A stretch of DNA of 64,000 bases from assembly GCA_950022295.1 (NCBI GenBank), contig OX465601.1:171619501-171683500 (forward strand), given 5' to 3'. Below, piece by piece: positions 1 to 12,700 of the stretch. The notes below the pieces were generated by a model, which made no database searches, had not been told where the DNA came from, and saw only the letters and a program-made list of their open reading frames with translations. The DNA is from Bromus sterilis (Eukaryota; Streptophyta; Magnoliopsida; Poales; Poaceae). The position numbers and the translations under genes are program-made. Numbering within the stretch: the first letter of the stretch is position 1; every line of letters begins with the position of its first letter.

Positions 1-703
1 CATGGAGCTCGGGCGCGGGAGGAGATGGCACAGAGAGAGAGAGGATCCAGGGCGCTGACGTGGCGGCTTCCGGGGCCGTCGGATCTTCGGATCTGACGGT
101 CCAGAATGGATTGGGCAAAATCCAGATCTGGAATTTAGGGTTTGGACGAAAATTTTTATATTTGGGGCCAGATCTGGGGCTGGTGGCTGCCTAGGGAAAC
201 CCTAGGTGGGTGGGAGTGTGGTGGTCTTTATATAGCCCTGGTGGCTGGCAGTTTGCAAAAACATCATCGGTTTTTCTCTCGGGCGCGCGGTGCTCACGTT
301 TCTGACCGCCGGGGGTCCGCGGTATCTCCGATTCGGGTAAAACTTCGAACTGCGCGATCAGTGCGTCGAGCCGGAGGCTTTCACCTCGCGCTGGAACCGT
401 TCCGAAAACACTTTCCGGCGCGCTATAAAAATATGCCGTTTAATTATTAAACGGGGTTTTTCGTTCCGTTGGCTGCGGCTGGTCTCGTGCGGTTTTCGCG
501 ACGGTGATCGGGCGAAACCCTGTGTCGCAAAGGTCGAGTGTCAGGGTGGCAAGGGTCGGTCTCCGTCCGATACGAGATAAGAGGGGGGAAAATAATCGCC
601 GATCGATAAATCGGGGATGCAAACACCGCAAACAAATCAGACAATCAAGCAATTCACACCGAAAACAATTTTTTTTAATTTTTGTGAAATCTGGGCTGTT
701 ACA
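1..703 (+). mobile_element. LTR fragment, family C (right part of an LTR)
   Basis: The block ends in TGTTACA at 703, a normal LTR 3' end, and then changes abruptly to sequence belonging to element B's LTR. It aligns with a second copy at about 37063-37383 plus 53688-54061. Shared landmarks are the AGATCTGG region, a TATA box (TTTATATAG at 227-235; TTTATAG in the other copy) and the string CTCCGATTCGGGTAAAAC. The left end of the element is outside the window, so I cannot tell a solo LTR from the 3' LTR of a full element. The insertion site in B reads GCCCCC, so a GCCCC target duplication is plausible but not visible on both sides. The short ORFs inside are not genes. Confidence 0.6.
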
Positions 704-1246
704 GCCCCCTGCTGACGCAATAATCCAAATAAATATTAAATTTTAATCTAGAAAATTACAGAAATTGCTTTAAACTTCAATAATTAATAGAATATCCATT
801 TAACTCCAAATTAAACAAATAATATATGAAAAATTATCAGAAAAATGCAAGGATTTTGAATATGCAACTTGTTTCTATGTTTGACCATTTTAAAATGGGT
901 GAACAGTGACAAAGGTGCATATGGCATAATTTGAAATTGAATTTGGAGTTTGAATTGGCAATTCAATTGCAATACACTTCAATTAAGATGAATTTTCCAC
1001 AAACCAGTAGCATTTACATCATGTGACAACATATCATGTGCTTCTGCATTCTATTTCAATGTTGCCCCCCTCTTGTTAATGATTGCTTTCGGTAACAGAA
1101 GTTCCGAGACGGTTATCACCCCCGAAGAAGAAGAAGATCGGTAAGCCCGTGTATGATCAAGCAAGGCAAGAAAACCCCATTGATCATGTCTATAAAATCC
1201 CACTTCCCTCTCAGTCTCACTTATGCATGTTTAGGAGATAACCGAG
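704..1246 (+). repeat. Element B 5' LTR, first visible piece
   Basis: This stretch is collinear with 33309 to about 33848 in B's 3' LTR, starting at the shared CCCCCTGCTGACGCAATAAT. It is cut on the left by the C-family LTR and on the right by element A. The last five bases (CCGAG, 1242-1246) are the left target duplication of A, and the LTR resumes at 24981 with the same five bases. An inverted copy of the same LTR part lies in the solo LTR at about 11700-12345. Confidence 0.85.
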
Positions 1247-4200
1247 TGTAACAACCCATTTGCAATAATAAGAAATCACCATGAGATTGTACCTTGTCTG
1301 TTGACTTTGAAACTTGGCATGATGCTAAAGATTGTAATTTCCTTCCCTTTTTTTCCGAGACAGACCAGCCAGGCCCAGCCCAGCTGGCCTGCCTCTTCTC
1401 GGGCTGTAGCCCATGCCGAACCGTTACGCAGGGAGCATCCTCCACCGTTGGATTGATCCAACGGCTCGGACAGGCCACCTTTCCACCGTGGCCGGAGGGG
1501 ACCTCGGCGATCTCTCTCACAGCCGGCGGGCACGAAGGCAGCTCGGCGTCGACGTGGCCGGGGAGGAGCCCCCTATATAGCCAGCGCCTCCGGGAGGAAC
1601 CCTAGCTCCATTCCCCTCCCGTCCAAGTCTCGCCGCGGCGGCTGCTTGCCACCTGCATCTCCCCTGATCCGCCCAGCAGAGGACTCCGGTAAGCGATTCC
1701 GGCGGCGCCCGCCTCAATTCATGGCCGTGCGCTCGAGTGGAGCCTTGCCGGACCTCAAATTTTCCCTTCCCGCCGTGCAGATCCGCGCAGGAAGCCTCAC
1801 CAAGTCCGCGATGAGGAGGCCTACCGCTGCGTCGTCTTCATCGTCGACGACGACCACCTCGCCCTCTCCTTCCTCGACTGCGCAAGGACGTCCACAACAA
1901 ACCCTAGGTGAGCTGCAGACCGTCCCTGCTCCCCTGTTCCCCCGCGTGTAGTTTATCACCGTAGAATCGTGGCTCCGCCCGCTCGAGTTCGTCGCCGGTG
2001 ACGATTTCGTGCTCTCCGTGCCATGTTTGTGTTGGGGTCGGCGTTGCGCACGCTCTAGGGCCGCGCAGAACACGTTTTTGGCACGCAAGGACTGGCCTTT
2101 TGCACGTAGCGCGAGCAGCATCGCCGCTGTCTGAAGCTCTGTCAGTTGCAGTTGCGCCGCCGTGGTGTTCAGATGTCGCACGCGTCGCCGTCGTGATCCT
2201 CGGGCCGGATCCGTAGTGCGCACATGTAGTGCTATGTCCCAGCTAGAGTTTGCACACCGGAGCTCGGCCAGAGAAGCCTTGAGATTGTCGTTAGCCTCAA
2301 TCGAAGTTCGCCGGATGCAGCTGTGATCTGCATCTTCAGAACCGCGGCGTCGCACCTATGTTCCTTCGAGGTTCCCGGCGAGCAGAGAGGAGAAGAGTGG
2401 CCATGGCATGCATCTATGCGTAGAGGGATGTTCCCTCTCGGGTTCCCGTGTCTGGGTTCGCCGGGAGATGGCCGGAGTTCGAGGCTAGCATCGCCGGAAG
2501 AGTTGTGTGTCGTCGGGTTCAGAGGAGAAGGAGCCGCCTTTTTCTTCAGAGCGCAGTGTCGCCTTGGCCGGGGAGAGGAGGAAGAGGCCATGGGCCTGTC
2601 CAGTGGGCACGACCCGTTTTTCTTTTCTTTTTGTTTTTTTCTACGCTGGCCGAGTGGGCTCTGTCCACTTGGGCCAGGGAGAGGGAGCTGGGCCCTTCTC
2701 GCCGACGCCAGCCCATGAGGGTCTGAGCCTGTTTTTTTTCCTTTTCTTTTGTTTTCTTTTTCTGTTTTAATTCAAATTTGAATTTGAATTCAAATTCAAA
2801 TTTGATTTGAACTCCAACCTCATCCAGGGGCATCCCATATATACTTTTAGGGTAGCTTGAGCTACTGATCTTCATGGTGAGGTCCTTTTTGCATTTTGCC
2901 CCTCTGAATTTTGGAGTGTGGCAATTTTGTAAATAAACCCTTTTTTATTTCTTTGTTTTTGTCAAGTTTTGCCCAAATTCAAAAATGGCCATGCCATATA
3001 TGATTTTTGGGTAGTTTCAACCAAGGAGTTTCCTGGTGATATTGGTTTAACCATTTGAGCCTTTTCCAAAAATGCAACTAGTGCAATTTTGCACTCAGCC
3101 CCCCTGAAATTCTTTTGAATTGCAACTGTGTTTGCAAATCCAGAGGATACCATATCATATATGGTTTTGGGGTAGAATTTTGCAAGGATTGCAATGATGA
3201 TGTCCTCATGATGTTTTGTGCAATTCATTTGGACAGGGTGTGACCACCTCATCCAGGATCAAACTGTCTCTTCCTTTCTTTGCATCATTCCAATTTCAGT
3301 GCATGATGGAAATGATGTTCTTGGATCCTTTCAAGTTCTGTTTCATGTCATCTCGAAATCTTTTCTCCCAAACCAGCACCTAACACATTGTCTTTGCAAT
3401 GTGGCTGGATTCCAACTTCTGTTGCACCTTCCTTGTGTCAAATTCACCGGCACTACTCCGTCTCCGGAATCGATGTTTACTTTCACGTTGTAATTATTTC
3501 TGTTAATTGCATTGTTGATCATGTCATGTTGCCATGTTACTTACACCAAAAATAAGGCTAAGACCAAAGCCATGATTACGTAAATAAATTGCATATGAAG
3601 TTGTTGACGTGTCGTCACCACCTTCATTTAAATCTGACTAGATAGGGTCACATCATGTCATTTAAACTTGATCATACCATCCTTGCCTGTGCATTGTATC
3701 CGTTGCTTACTCGTGTGCCTTTCCTTGCCGGTACCTTACGTTAGAACCTGAGACCGCCGAGGAGACTTACGTGGAGATTTCCTACACCGAGCCCGAGAAC
3801 CCTGCTGCGTCTGCTTCGACGACCGATTACCCAAGCAAGGGGAAGATTTATACCATTACTTGATACCTTTCTGCCTACCTGCCTAGCTGTAGTCTAGAAC
3901 GTTTGTTTGAACCTATACAATTTGCTTATGCCACGTTCAAAACCAAACAGCCACGATCCCCACATCCCAGCAAAACATTGTGTTGCTAAGTTACCGCTGC
4001 TCAGCCATTGCTTACTATGAGTAGGAAAACTTGCTGCTTACCCTATGTTATGGTTTGGGATATCATGTTATTTAAAGAAGTTGGTTGATATTTGTTATTA
4101 TTATGATGTTAAATTATACTTGACGAAGGATGGGAGACCAGGCTGTTCCCGCCAGGTGTTTCGTACCATTTGAGTCACCTAGGTCCCGAGTTCCGGGTAT

Positions 4201-5471
4201 TGTGTTTCTTGACGAGCGTGCCTAATCATGTGTGAGATTCTATGGGGTCCCCTTGTCTTACCTACCTAGCTTCATACAATTCTAGTGGTGGCCCGAGCTG
4301 ATTTACTATTTACAATGTGTGTGTGCTGGTGGTACCCCAGTTATTTTACAAACCACCTTGGGCCAGGAGGACTTGTGCCTTGGCTGGCCCACCTTTGACC
4401 GGCGAGGGCCCGGTCCTCATGTGAGGTTTAACCGGTAACCCAAACCCTGTTGATACGGAAGAGGACGATCTGAGAGCGTGCCTAGCTTTGGATTGGATGT
4501 CGACTCCCCGGGGGCCACCCGGATTTGTGTGTTGTTAGTTAGAGGGACTCTGACGTTCCGGAGTTTCAGGCGCTTACCTAGCCAAGTGGAAACCGGGCGT
4601 ACATACGAAGCCTATGATGGGCAGTTGGTACACCCCTGCAGGGTTAAATCTTTTCGAAAAGCCGTGTCCGCGGTTATGGACGACTTGAGACCTACTCCTT
4701 GTTCATAGAATAACATCTATTGAATTTTAATTAAAACTTGCCTACCGTGTGAGTGCCTTGGTTGCTTTTCTTCGTCCAGGGGGACCGAGAGAAGATCCAG
4801 GTTGTGTTATGTTTGACGTAAGTAGGTGGATAGCAGACTTATGACGCGATGTCATGTGTACTTCTTGGATCTTACCTCTACTCTAATAGAAATATAGCCA
4901 CCAGATATGCTAGTGTGGCTGCAACCTTTACCTTACTTTGTCTTACCGTAGGAAGTCAGTTATCCTGTAATGATATAATCTCACCCCTGTTTTCCTTTTG
5001 TGCTTGTACTGTTTTTCCTGATCGGCCGCTGCAGTGGAGTACTACCTCGACCCGAGCTCTGGACGATACTTCGTGGAGGTGCCCCCGGAGGATGACGATG
5101 AGATCGACCTCGTTCAGTAGTTCCTACAGTTGGGCTTCGACGATCCGTGGGTGGACTCTTTATGTGCAGCCCTCTCTAGGGCAATTTGGATTTTGACCGT
5201 ACTCGGTCGTGTTTGTCTTCCGCTTGTTGCATGATATTCTGTTGGGTCCATGGACCTCTGAGATGATGTAATAAATACCAGTGGCGATGTATGCCCTGGA
5301 CCCTATATATTTATGTCTTAGTTTAAAGTTCTTTGCTCATATACCTGTTTTCAAGAATCCGGCAGCGACACGAGTGCGAGTGTCGTGAGTCGGTGGCTCT
5401 TTATGCGCTACTAACTTGAGCGGGACGCGAAAGCGACTAACTCGAGTTAGCACCGCATCGGGGGCCTTACA
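1247..5471 (+). repeat. Element A 5' LTR
   Basis: Starts TGTAACAACCC and ends GCCTTACA, directly before the PBS. A TATA box (CTATATAG, 1573-1580) sits upstream of a GC-rich leader, and the same box occurs at 15382-15389 in the 3' LTR. The LTR contains a 34-bp perfect palindrome (2772-2805) and the conserved block at 4629-4682 discussed in the findings. Compared with the 3' LTR it lacks about 395 bp after 1336. ORFs on both strands across 1517-2726 reflect GC richness in a non-coding LTR. Confidence 0.9.
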
Positions 5472-5474
5472 ACT

Positions 5475-5489
5475 TGGTATCAGAGCAGG
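5475..5489 (+). other. Primer binding site, element A
   Basis: TGGTATCAGAGCAGG is complementary to the 3' end of plant initiator methionine tRNA. It lies three bases after the LTR end at 5471 and fixes the LTR boundary and element orientation. Bases 5490-6156 form the untranslated leader, in which I see no ORF worth calling. Confidence 0.9.
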
Positions 5490-6156
5490 ACTGACTGTAG
5501 GACCCCTTACTGGCCGAAGTTGAGTCTAGAAACTATTTTGTAGTTACTAAGGAAAAATCGGAGAGTAGGAACTCTTTCTTTTTCTTCTGACCCCACCCTC
5601 CCACCCGTTTTCCGTGAGGAAGTGAAACGTTGTTTTTTTTCTCTGCAACTTATCCCCTTTCAAAAACAAATCTAGGTTCTCGTTTACATGAGGCTCCGAT
5701 TCCTCATAATTTTTTGCTAGCGACGAGATGTGTTGGCGTCTTTGAGACCACTGAGCCGCCACTTGGGGTTGACTGCTCTACCTCGCTTACGGCGTACCCC
5801 AGGTGAAACGTCCATACAGGATTGACGGGCATCCTATGGTAGTATGGATGTGGTGTCTTTTCCCCTATGGACGACCGCGATGGCGGGCCGCTCAGGGCAG
5901 ATGTCTCATTGTTCAGGTTTCCAACCGCTCGTATATATATTGTTGTGTGCTCGCTAGCAGATTATTATCTTGGATTCGGATGATCTCGGTTTGGGGATTC
6001 CAGTAGCACCTAGCTTTCGACTTCCGGGTTAACCTTGGTGGAATTTCAGCCTTCGGCTTTCTCATACCTCGTGAGGAAGTTTTTTTTTGTCAATATTTCT
6101 TTATCTTCTGGTTACTTCAATGTTTCAACCATGTTCTCATAAGTGTTCCTGTATAC

Positions 6157-7754
6157 ATGATGCCAAGAGCGAACATGCCGCCGCTAGAGAACCCTATCCT
6201 TGGGGAGGCTGTGGCCGCAGTGGCTCAGGGCACAGCTGCGATCTTACAGATGCTGCAGAACCAGACTGCCCAGAGGAATGATCGACCTCAATACACCACA
6301 CTGCAGCAGTTCCTCGCTATCAACCCCCCCCCAGGTTCTCCGAGGCTCGAGACCCGCTGGAGGCGGATGACTGGATCGCAGAGATCAAGAAGCACTTCAA
6401 TGCAAACACCGTCCGACCCGTCGACTACGTCACCTTCGCCTCCTTCCAGCTTCAGGGTGCAGCAGCCAGCTGGTACGATACCTACAAGGCCAACAATGGC
6501 GATGCTATCATCACATGGGAAGATTTCGTCGCAGACTTCAGAGCAACGCATATTCCGAGTGGCCTGATGGACAAGAAGCGTGAGGAGTTCTTGGCTCTGA
6601 GACAGGGTGACAGGTCAGTTCAGGAGTACAACCTGGCCTTCGTCAGGCTCGCCAGGTACGCTCCAGAGGAGGTCAACACAGAGGCTAAGAAGATCGCCAG
6701 CTTCCGTGGAGATCTCAACACAGAGATCAAGTACGTGCTCACTCAGTGCAGTCCCACGCTGTTCTCACCATTCGTGGATCAGGCTATCCGCCAGGAGTCA
6801 ACCAGAGCAGAGTGGGATGCAGACAGAAAGCGCCAGCGTGAGCACAGTTCCGCAGTGATGATCCACAACAAGGCAAAGACTTGGGTTGCAGAGGCACCAC
6901 CGCAGATACAGCAGTACCAGCAGAGGGGGGCAGTTGTCCGCACTTTGGCCTGCCCTCCCGTCCCAGTTCAGCAGGGGCCTCGCTCTACACCACCACACGC
7001 GAGGCCACACAGGCCGCAGCAGCAGCCCAGGCCGGGCGTGATTTGCTACAAGTGCAGAGAGCCAGGGCACACATCTCCCAACTGCACTGACCCGCGCTTT
7101 GCTCGGCTCCCACCGCCTCCACCTCGCTCTACTCCGAGCACCGCGATGGTGAACGCACAGCCACGTGCAGTCCGAGCGAACAACGTGATGCTCAAAGATG
7201 CTCAGCAGTCTTCAGAGATCGTTCTTGGTAGGTTGTTTGTGTGTTCAGTTCCCGCGACAGTTTTGTTTGATTCCGGAGCTTCCCACTCTTTCGTGTCCAG
7301 ATCTTTTGTTGAGCGTGCTGAGCTACATCCGCAAGGTTTAGCTCAGCAGCTATCTGTTGCTTCTCCGGGTTTCAAGACGAATACGTCTGCCTTTGTCCCA
7401 GATGTGGAGATTCATATCCAGGGACTTCTCTTCTCAGCTTCATTGATCGTGTTGACCCGTTCCGACATTGATGTCATTTTGGGCATGGATTGGCTTGTGC
7501 AGCACAAGGCCAATATTGATTGTCCGACCAGATCGGTCAAGTTGACTCATGAGTCAAGTGCAGAAGTCTTGTACACTTGTGGCTCTATGGCAGGACCAGC
7601 ACAGTTGTACGCGTTAAACGCAGGAGTTGCGCCTTTGCTCGAAGAGGTCAGAGTTGTCTGTGAGTTCCCAGGCGTCTTTCCGGAGGAGTTTCCAGGAATT
7701 CCCCCAGTTCGAGCTATTGAGTTCGTTATTGAGCTAGAGCCTGATTCCCCCTAG
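6157..7754 (+). pseudogene. Element A gag and protease (frameshifted)
   Basis: The start is the first ATG of the ORF at 6157. The N-terminal Gag reads in one frame to a run of nine C (6324-6332) and then continues in another frame, so one base has probably been lost there. Downstream are a capsid-like region (WIAEIKKHF, FRATHIPSGLMDKKREEF), then a zinc knuckle CYKCREPGHTSPNC (CX2CX4HX4C, about 7045-7086). The aspartic protease follows, with FDSGASHSF near 7266 and the late VILGMDWL motif near 7475. A TAG at 7752-7754 breaks the frame just before RT, and the next codons continue in frame. Gag would package the element RNA and the protease would mature the polyprotein. The sequence belongs to the Ty3/Gypsy chromovirus type and is inactive as it stands. 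Confidence 0.85.
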
Positions 7755-9790
7755 CTGATTTCTCGGCATCCGTACAAGATGTGTTCAAAGGAGTTGATTG
7801 ATCTCAAGAAGCAGTCGACAGAGTTGGAGGCAGGCGGTTTTATCCGCGCGAGCACTTCCCCTTGGGGTGCACCAGCTTTGTTTGTCCAGAAGAAGGATGG
7901 GACTAGCCGCTTGGTCCAGGACTATCGCGTTATCAACAAGAAGACCATCAAGAACAAGTACCCTTTACCCTGCATCAATGATCTGTTCGAACAGTTGAAT
8001 GCGGCTAAGGTGTTTTCCAAGCTTGACTTGAGGATGGGGTATCATCAAATCCGTGTTCGTGAAGAGGATATTCCCAAGACCGCGTTCAGCACACGTTATG
8101 GGTTGTATGAGTTCACAATCATGACTTTTGGGTTCTCAAATGCCCCTCCCACTTTCATGAGAGCTATGAACTATTTGTTCCAAGAATGGCTTGATGTGTT
8201 TGTGATCCTCTACCTCGACGACATTCTGGTCTATTCCAAGTCAGAGGCTGAACATGAGGAACATTTGCGCTTGGTGCTGCAGAAGTTAAGAGAGCACCGG
8301 TATTACGCCAAGTTCTCCAAGTGTGTGTTTTGGCTAGACAAGGTCAATTTTCTGGGCCATGTCATCTCCGCTGAGGGAATTGCGGTTGACCCAGAGCGAG
8401 TCCGCACTATTCAAGAGTGGGCTCCGCCGAAGAATGTGAAGCAGCTAAGGAGTTTTCTCGGCCTCATCAGTTATTGCAGGAGGTTTGTGCAGAATTTCTC
8501 CAAAATAGCCAAGCCAATGACTGAATTGTTGTGCAAGGACAAGCGATACACTTGGTCACCAGCTTGCCAGTCAGCCTTCGAGGAGTTGAAAGAGAAGTTG
8601 ACCACAGCTCCAATTCTCACGCCGCCAGATAAGTCACAACCATTTCAGGTATTTTGTGATGCCTCATTGCAAGGTCTGGGCGGAGTTTTGATGCAAGGCA
8701 GGAATATTGTGGCATATACCTCACGGCAGTTGAAGACGAGTGAGAGGAATTATCCCACGCACGACTTGGAGCTTGCAGCAGTTGTGCACGCTTTGGTCAC
8801 TTGGCGACACCTCCTCCTAGGGAGGAAGGTGGATGTGTTCACGGACCACAAGAGTCTGAAGTACTTGGTCACTCAGCCAAATCTGAACTTGAGGCAAAGA
8901 AGATGGATTGAAACCATTACTGAGTACACAGTTGATATTCAGTACACGCCTGGGAAGGCGAATGTCATAGCTGATGCGCTGAGCCGCAAGGGAGATTGCA
9001 ATAATATCCAGGTGCAGAAGATCCACCCTGATTTGTGTGAGTCCTTTCGAAGGCTCAATATCGAGCTAGTTCCAGCAGGCTATCTTGCCAACCTTGTGGT
9101 AGAGCCCACTATCCATGAGAAGATTGGTGAAGCTCAGTCTGGCAGCTCAATGATACAAAAGATCAAACAGGGTATTGCCGCCTCAGTTCCAAAGTACGGT
9201 TGCTTTTCAGTGCATGATGATGGCACCGTGTTGTTCGAAGAGCGAGTTGTTGTTCCAAAGGAGGGAGATCTCAGAGAGGTCATCATGAAGGAAGCCCATG
9301 ATTCCAAGCTATCGATTTACCCTGGCAGTACGAAGATGTATCAAGATCTCAAGCAAAGCTTTTGGTGGACTCATATGAAGCGGGATGTTGCCCGTTACGT
9401 GTCTCAGTGTGATGTGTGCAGGAGAGTGAAGGCACAGCACTAGAAGCCAGCAGGGTTGCTTCAGCCACTTGAGATTTCAGAGTGGAAATGGGATCATATA
9501 GAGATGGATTTCATCAAGGGCTTCCCTTTGTCGCAGAAGAAGAACAATTCCATCTTTGTTGTCATTGACAATCTTTCCAAAGTTGCCCACTTCTTCCCAG
9601 TGAAGTACTCCATTTCAGCAGCTTAGTTGGAGGATTTGTACACCACAAGAGTTGTATCCTTGCATGGAATTCCCAAGAAGATCAGTTCTGATAGAGGCAG
9701 CCTTTTCACCTCTAAGTTCTGGCAGGCCTTTCAAAAGGCGATTGGTACGACAGTGTTGTTCAGTACCGCTTATCACCCTCAGACAAGTGG
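7755..9790 (+). pseudogene. Element A pol: reverse transcriptase, RNase H, integrase N-terminal part
   Basis: The frame is open from the TAG at 7752 to a TAG at 9441-9443, and continues in frame past a second TAG near 9625. RT has the segments KKDGTSRLVQDYR, FSKLDLRMGYHQIR and the catalytic YLDD (8211-8222). RNase H starts around FCDASLQGLGGVL and includes TDHKSLKYL. The spacer ends at the integrase HHCC region (QCDVCRRVKA). The integrase core keeps the first two catalytic positions, D in EMDFIKGF and D in SSDRGSLF. The sequence stops at YHPQTSG, where the inverted B-family LTR is inserted. The third catalytic residue lies on the other side, at 13867. RT and RNase H would copy element RNA into DNA, and integrase would insert it. 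Confidence 0.9.
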
Positions 9791-12700
9791 TGTCGGGACC
9801 CGGGGTTAGCGTATGCAAGTCCCGCTACGACATAGTCATATGGAGAGCCGAGAACCGTACCCACTTGTCTAAGCAGACAAGGCCAAGCACAGAACGTTCT
9901 CGAAAAGCATCGTACGTGAGGGGCATCCCATCCAGGCCGAATGATCAACTGAGATGGGTCCTCATCGTCCGCACACAAGTCTAAATGATATGGGTGATGA
10001 ACTCCCATATTCACAGACAAGTCGCCTCAACCATACTATCGACTATCTCAGAACTCTTACATAGACTTACTCCAGCCCGATCACTTAGTCGGGGTCTAGG
10101 GCGGGCTCGATCATACATCAAAATGTGCACGAGACAGAGTCTCGAACAATCGCATCGCGATGCCCCAAGCTTCGCACATCTAAGGGCCACTTGGTGTATA
10201 AAAGACCGCCAGCCAGATCACAACTAAGGTCTCGAAAACCCATACAAAGACATGTATGTTATAAACATACACGCAACACACATGCCTTGTATGAACAGTA
10301 GGTATCATTGCAATTCTCTACAAAGTATACAACTTTATTAATAACTCTTACAGAGTGCACACAGAGATCACAAGTCTGTGATCCAACATTACATCAAACA
10401 TGCGGAAGCAAAGTAGGTATGAGTACAGACAAGTTTAACAAATGGCTTAGAGAAGCCTTATCTAAAAATAAGCCCTCCACGAGGGAACAGTCGTCTGACT
10501 GGGACTACACTAGCTTGGTCTTGGTCTGAGTCTTCATTCTTCGAGCTTCGGGTAGAAGACACCATCGGGGTCGGTGGGTTCATCTAAAACATAGAATAAG
10601 CAAACGTGAGTACAAATTCGTACTCAGCAAGACTTACGTAGGAACTATACTACTCATGCACATGTATCAAGGTAAAGGGAGGTGGGGTTTCACTTGCAGA
10701 AGTGCCAGCTTTGACTTGGCTAGTCCTGAACTACGAGTACCAGACTTGAGGTAAGAAGCGTACACGAGTCCACTACATCTCTTCAACCAATTACACCAAT
10801 ATGGTGCCTTCCTCGACTTCCCCACGAGAAAGCACGCCATAGCACTCACACTTATCTTGGTGTATTTTAGAAGTATCCAGTTCAAGTTGTCTAATAATCG
10901 AGCACAGCTCTCCAAGCAGTCCTTAACCGCGGACGCGGCTATTCGAATAGTTTTATTAACCCTGCAGGGGTGTACTACTACACACACATGACCATCAGTT
11001 ACCACCTTTGGCCTCGACACCATTCAAGGGGTGTCGGCGAGGATGTTCACCACAGCACTTCGCCCACAGCTCCGTTCTAGTCCAGAGAGTCGCCTATCTG
11101 AGGGGGATCCGTATGGAAGTCCGGCCGAGGTTCCAGTACAACCTCAAACGATGTGTGCAGGGTCCCAAGCCGGTCTTGAAAAGCCGTTCATCCACTTCGC
11201 AGACCGTGCCACAGCCCTACCAGAACTCCGAACTACTGCGACTTCTGGGGTTCGAACGGGGTGAGGTACTAGGATGAGAGGGGTCAGTGAGCCCACTGTG
11301 TGGTTGTACTCTTCTTCTTGGATCACCACACAAGAACTCGGACTGAAGGCGGTGTTCAACGAGACAACCCACTGTGTACTCCTACACAGCCTCTCATCGT
11401 TCACCTTGTATTAGGGTGGATTCACCAACACATTTCACTTTCATCAACACCATGTTCACCATCATCCCGACTCACATCAAAAGCAACCTCATTGTACCAC
11501 TAAGCATGCAATAAGAAGTAACAGTTGCAGGGGACACATGATATCAACCAACTCCTACATCTTCTAGGATTGTGGTTTGCTTACTACTGTGACAAGATGA
11601 TAGGTCATGCAAAGGATATGGGTTCAACTATGCGGTAGAAACGTTATCATGGTGATCATCCTAAACAATGCATAAGCGAGACATGAGAGGGAAGTGGGAT
11701 TTTATCGACATGATCAATGGGGGTTTGCTTGCCTTGCTGATGAGGTTTCGATAACAGTGTCTTCAACGAAGGGGGTGGCCTCCGATTCCGGTTGCACGTC
11801 TATCAGCAACATGACAATCATAGGATCAACATAATGTACAATGCACAATCACATGAATAAGATTGTAATGGTGATGTTCATGGTTGCATTGTGTGGACAA
11901 TTCTATTTAAAAGGAGTATATTGCATTTGAAATGAAAATTCAAACTCCATTTGATTTATCGATGATTTTCAAATGCATTTGAATGCATGAAAGTTCATTT
12001 GAAAAGGTTTAGCATGAAGTGATGTGGTATAGTTGAGATAAAGCTTCTGATGTGTGGATGAATCCATCTAAAATAAATGTGTTGCTACTGTTTAAATTTG
12101 AAAAGGATCCATATGCATGTTTGCTACTGTTCACCCATTTTAAAATGGTCAAACATAGAAACAAGTTGCATATTCATAATCCTTGTATTTTTCTGATAAT
12201 TTTAGACATATTATTTGTCCAATTTGGAGTTAAAATGAATTAGTTATGATTTATTGAAGTTTAAGCTATTTTCTGGAATTAAATAAATTGATTTAATTGT
12301 TTTACTGCGTCAGCACTGCGCCAGCATGACGTCAGCAGGGGGCTGACCAGTGGGGCCGGGGTGTCAGTGGGGAGTTTATATAACCCGGTTAGTTAAACTA
12401 ACCAGGGGGGTTAGTTAGTGGCCTTGGGCCCACGGGTCAGTGTCACTAGGGGGGGGGGGATTAGTGCTTAACTAAGCACGGGTTAAGGCTAACCCACCGG
12501 CGGCTTGACGCTGGTGGCCTGGCCACGGCGGCGCACACGGGGACGGCGGCGCAGTCGACCAAATCAAACGGGGAGAGCTGCGTTGGGATCCTAGGGTCGT
12601 CGTGCGTCCACTGGAGGTTGCAGCATGAGCGGGGGGGGGGGGGGGGTGACGGAGGCGACGGCAGGTACCTCGTCGGCGGCAACCGTGACATGGCGACGAC

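Noticed and set aside
1714..2355. 213-codon ORF on the - strand, with others around it on both strands
   Set aside because: It lies in the GC-rich leader of A's LTR, is broken in the sister LTR near 15707-16219, and has no recognisable domain.
4478..4708. 76-codon ORF repeated at 23748-23957
   Set aside because: It lies in both LTRs of A, is altered in the second copy, and covers the conserved non-coding block.
5475..5489. tRNA-like matches at 5475 and 26861
   Set aside because: These are 15-base primer binding sites complementary to tRNA ends, not tRNA genes.
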